DNA of 64,000 nucleotides from Chrysopilus asiliformis. Lineage: Eukaryota; Arthropoda; Insecta; Diptera; Rhagionidae. A program made the position numbers and the translations under genes. Below, piece by piece: positions 60,942-64,000 of the stretch (position 1 is its first letter; the number at the start of each line of letters is the position of its first letter). The stretch is from the NCBI GenBank assembly GCA_964034945.1, contig OZ035960.1:18521903-18585902 (forward strand). The letters run 5' to 3'. The notes beneath the pieces are model-generated. The model ran no database searches, was not told the DNA's origin, and was given only the letters and a program-made list of their open reading frames with translations.

Positions 60942-61309
60942 AAGTTCGGTATTACACTTGGCTTATTTAAGCCGGCAACTTTTGGGCTTAATAAGCCAAT
61001 GTGCTTACATTTGTGGCTTATAAAAGCCAATCCTGTTTGCATATGCTACACAAGTTTACATGTGTGTGTGTGTGGACTCAAACCATTGAAATTGCTGCCA
61101 CTCATATACTTCCCAAGATCTTTACCTGCTGACGGTCAGAACGAAAATGATTTCTGCCTACCACCTTTTTCCAAACCGGTTCACACGCTTTGCATGTATG
61201 CAGATTGTCGATAAGCCATGATTTCGAGTGGCAACTTTTCCCTCCTCAGTCGTTTCTCCCGAAAATCGGCTTAAGTAAGCCCTATAGTTGCCGTGTGTAA
61301 TACTGCGCT
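60942..61309. mobile_element. MITE-like element rich in ggcttannnaagcc
   Basis: The left end gtattacacttggc and the inverted right end gtattacacacggc, plus a displaced ggcaact block. The interior has at least five near-palindromes of the form ggcttannnaagcc. The TIR match is moderate. Confidence 0.45.
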
Positions 61310-62114
61310 TAGTCTTCGTTTCTACTACTGTTTTTGTATTTTTGTCTTCGGAAATGCAAATTCGATTTGCTCATTCGTCAATTAAATGTAAAATTTTTGA
61401 CAATGTTATTCTAGAAACGCATTTACCATAATTATTATTATTATTGACAAAATCTCTTCTTAAATGACAGGATTTCAAATTCGCCATGACCCAATGTCCA
61501 AACAGAGAAAATATTTATCTTTCAATATTTCAAAAAAAAAGCAAAAAACTACATACAAATTACTCACGAAACTTTCTTTAAATAATGGTGCTTCTTCTGT
61601 TAGTAACATAAAATTGTGGTGAGGTGCTAAGTGATAAGAATTCTATGCATACACATAACTTGAATGCTGGTTATTTTCCAACTGGTATTTTCCTATTTAT
61701 TATCATAAGTTGTTGCTGTTTTCATCGTACATCAAGTCGATATATCTACTTTTTTTTATTATTAAAAAAATAAATTCAAATAATATGATAATTGGAGGTA
61801 CACGTTTGAAAATCGTGGTTAACTGATAATCAAGAATATTGTGTTAAGTAATATATAGGCCGCAAATATAATATAAGTGATTCGTCCAACAATAATTATA
61901 AGGATTTCTAAATATACGCGAGTCTAAATTATATAAGGTTAAATGCATTTTCTTTTCTTGCGAGGTTAAGACGACGACTTTATCCATAGTAACCTTAGTG
62001 GTAACAACGATAATAAAATTGAATTAAATTCAAGAGAAAAAAAAATATTGTATGTTTGTTTTTTTGTGAGCGACAATAGCGTATCCTAAGCAAAGGTGCT
62101 AATTAGTTAGTTCA

Positions 62115-62322
62115 ATGATGAAAAATCGTACAAAACAAGTCGGTTCACCATCTTCAATACACATAACCTCACACCAGCTCCAACAGCAACTATACCAACA
62201 GAAACAATCGTCATCGCACAGTAATGGGAGTAGTAGTAATAGTAACAATAATGGAAGTTATCCAGCGATCAGTGCTGCCTATTGGTTACCGGCCCCAAGC
62301 CCCACACCATACCTGGTTCCAG
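62115..62322 (+). CDS. Candidate alternative first coding exon of the Bruno/CELF gene
   Basis: ATG ATG at 62115, with an in-frame TAA at 62100. The reading has a Gln/Ser/Asn-rich stretch (HQLQQQLYQQKQSSSHSNGS) and then a non-repetitive YWLPAPSPTPYLVP segment, ending at ccag|gttcgt. Beyond the donor the frame turns into Phe/Leu-rich intronic nonsense. The exon closes after one base of a codon (phase 1), the same phase as the 49-bp exon at 49718-49766, so both can splice into the same downstream RRM2 exon. The product would replace RRM1 with a short low-complexity leader. Alternatives: first exon of another gene, or an internal exon using a weak acceptor ctaattag at 62106, which would stay in frame. 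Confidence 0.55.
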
Positions 62323-63060
62323 GTTCGTATAATATTCAAATCGTCTTCATTTTATCAACTTTTAGTAGTCGTTTTTTTTTTCCAGAACTCTTGTCGCTGT
62401 TGTTGGTTTTGTTTTTGTTGTTTTTTTTCACTTACCGTCATTACCTACCTTGTGATATTTTTACATGAATTCTTATTGTTCGTCGTATAATACTTGCAGT
62501 ATCATGACGAATGAACTTCATTTACCTTCTGAATACCGCCTGGCCGCAGTAAAAATTCATAATTCATTCATTTTCCGTATCGATTTGGTTGAATTCTTAA
62601 AGTTTTCATGGTTGAATAAATAGAACTTTTGGTCTTTTGCGACTTATGGTTTTTATGTTGCTTTTTTTCATTTTAAAAAAAAAAAACTTTTTATTCATCA
62701 TTCCTGTTGAAAAGCAACTCATTGACCCAGTTCCATCACCTTTTGCTCTCTTAATAGTTTTCAGTATTTATTTATACTAAAAACTCTTAAGCTATGAATT
62801 TTACATTTATTTTTGATGAGGAAAAAATTATTGCTTTGCTATTAGAAAACAGTTCAACTGCAGTTGGTAAATTATTTATTTACGAAAATGTGTTTTTTTT
62901 TTTGAAAAATTCATTAAAATCACTTGAATTAGTGGTTGGAAATATACAGAAATTTTATCAATACGATAAAACTAGTTAAGAGTAGTAGAAAATTCTGATT
63001 GCAAAAAATCCATATAACGAAACCTTTATATAACGAACTTTGCTTTGTTATTTACGAGCA
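62323..63060 (+). other. Non-coding stretch, probably intronic
   Basis: T-rich sequence after the candidate donor. The ORFs at 62224-62490 and 62794-62979 are unsupported. Confidence 0.4.
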
Positions 63061-63515
63061 AAGCATTTGTTGAAACTTTCAAGTCTCTACCTCAATTCCT
63101 TCGAAGGTTATGGTGTTAACGGACAGACAGATGAACACATGGACGAATAGATGGACGGATATGTGGAAATCAAAATCTTATGCCATCCCTAATACCCTAC
63201 ACTGAGAGAAAAGATAGTAAATTTAACTATTTTATAATGGGGAATCGTGACTATCACTAAAATAGTTAATTTTAATTACAAAAATAGTCAAAATCGACAA
63301 TTTTTATAAGAAATTTAACTTCCTAGTAATAAAATTTACTATTTTGTACTTAAGTAGACTATATTTTCAATTCAAATTAACTATTTCGTAATGAAAATTA
63401 ACTATTTTAGTGATAGTCCCGATTTCCCATTATAAAGTTCTTTCTCTGTGTGTGGTGTGGTTTATTTCCGATGATTGGTTCGATGCGTTACAAACGGTAT
63501 ACAAAATCTAATACA
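63061..63515. repeat. Decayed dispersed repeat interrupted by two MITEs
   Basis: Same order of motifs as 52820-53570: aagtctctacctcaattcct, acggacagacagatg, aatcttatgccatccctaa-taccct, then ttggttcgatgcgttacaaacgg. It is split by the hairpin MITE at about 63197-63457 and followed by the MITE 63516-63636. Confidence 0.55.
63197..63457. mobile_element. AT-rich hairpin MITE ('aactatttt' family), intact
   Basis: acactgagagaaaagatagt and the inverted end acacacagagaaagaacttt, then long complementary arms: ataatggggaatcgtgacta with tcactaaaatagttaattt recurs inverted at 63385-63435 with a few mismatches. About 260 bp; it can form one long hairpin. Confidence 0.85.
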
Positions 63516-63636
63516 CAGTAGACTCGCGGTTATATGAACTTTCTAGTATATTAAATGCATAGACAATATTTGGAATCAAATACTCTGTTATATGAACAGC
63601 TTAAAATTGCGTGTTCATATAATCGCGAGTGTACTG
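63516..63636. mobile_element. pogo-like MITE, 121 bp
   Basis: cagtagactcgcggttatat-gaac and the inverted right end cagtacactcgcgattatat-gaac differ at two positions. TA follows the right end and CA (a decayed TA) precedes the left. Confidence 0.82.
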
Positions 63637-63669
63637 TACTTCTATATGATTCGCATCACGATTCGAACT

Positions 63670-64000
63670 AAAAAACATAACAAAAGCGATAATTGGCAAT
63701 CAGGCAATTATTGAAAACCCGTATGGTGATAAGCATTGTTCGAAGTTTAAGTCAACGGCGAACAGTTGTATCAAAATTCCACTTTGAAGTCAAACTCTTC
63801 AATAAGATTTTTTAAATTTATTCCAATCGGATTTTAATGCATGGAAGTTTTATGTAGAATCATATCCTAAATAACTTTTGTTCTTGCACTTTTTTGATAA
63901 TACGCACCGTTTTTGAGATATTCGCAAAAAAACATTTTCATTCGTATGGGGGGCACCCCCCTAATGGTCAATTTTTGCCCATTAATGAACTTAGCCTCGC
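63670..64000 (-). mobile_element. (GTCY)n Helentron-like element, cut by window end
   Basis: aacataacaaaagcgataat, hairpin, cccgtatggtgata, ccaatcggattttaatgca, gtatggggggcacccccc and ttgcccattaatgaacttag in the reverse orientation of the family. The microsatellite part lies beyond the window. Confidence 0.85.

Larger units (their letters stand above)
49767..62114 (+). other. Intron 4 of the Bruno/CELF gene (continues beyond the window)
   Basis: gtaagt donor at 49767; no acceptor assigned up to 64000. Stretches 49767-52800 and 56290-57520 hold AT-rich sequence with no recognised feature apart from a TATCGATA site at 51026-51033. The short ORFs 50032-50223 and 52562-52759 are unsupported. Confidence 0.7.

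Noticed and set aside
49767..64000. RRM2 exon of the Bruno gene
   Set aside because: No KLFVGM-type reading with splice sites was found by eye; a 45-codon exon could be missed, so absence is provisional.

Overview
The window is AT-rich, intron-dominated animal DNA, most likely from a fly (Diptera). The only cellular gene I can establish is a Bruno/CELF-family RNA-binding protein gene on the + strand. Four coding exons join in frame through consensus splice sites: 30393-30601, 37911-38473, 44030-44112 and 49718-49766. They encode a low-complexity N-terminus (Ser/Thr/Asn-rich), the whole of RRM1 and the start of the RRM1-RRM2 linker. The 83-bp and 49-bp exons have the sizes and reading phases known for CELF1/2 genes. 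RRM2 and RRM3 were not found and should lie beyond 64000. A further exon-like ORF (62115-62322) ends in the same phase as the 49-bp exon, so it may be an alternative first exon of an isoform lacking RRM1. The CELF1/2-type residues point to the bru1(aret)/bru2 branch rather than bru3; I cannot separate those two.

The introns (about 7.3, 5.6, 5.6 and at least 14 kb) and the 30 kb upstream are filled with non-autonomous transposons, many nested. There are two frameshifted copies and one interrupted copy of a Tc1/mariner-type transposase (1-684, 14247-15147, 20149-20760), and seven or more copies of a roughly 0.6-kb element with a (GTCY)n core that resembles Helentron/DINE/mini-me elements of flies. 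The MITEs are hAT-like (44416-45335, perfect 8-bp TSD), piggyBac-like (TTAA), PIF/Harbinger-like (TTA/TAA), pogo-like (CAGTA..TACTG, TA) and of unclassified hairpin types. Two tRNA-derived SINE-like modules sit near 26.5 and 27.25 kb.

Two satellite-like arrays stand out. One is a 1.65-kb, CpG-rich, multiply inverted 10-bp/18-bp minisatellite (9160-10815) inside a copy of a dispersed repeat. The other is a 14-bp array of about 25 units (13571-13915). Most long ORFs in the window are artefacts of these repeats. About 58.5-60.1 kb is repeat-poor and dense in GATC/CGAT motifs, and may be regulatory or 5' untranslated DNA for the alternative exon. Remaining stretches show no feature I can support beyond simple AT-rich sequence.
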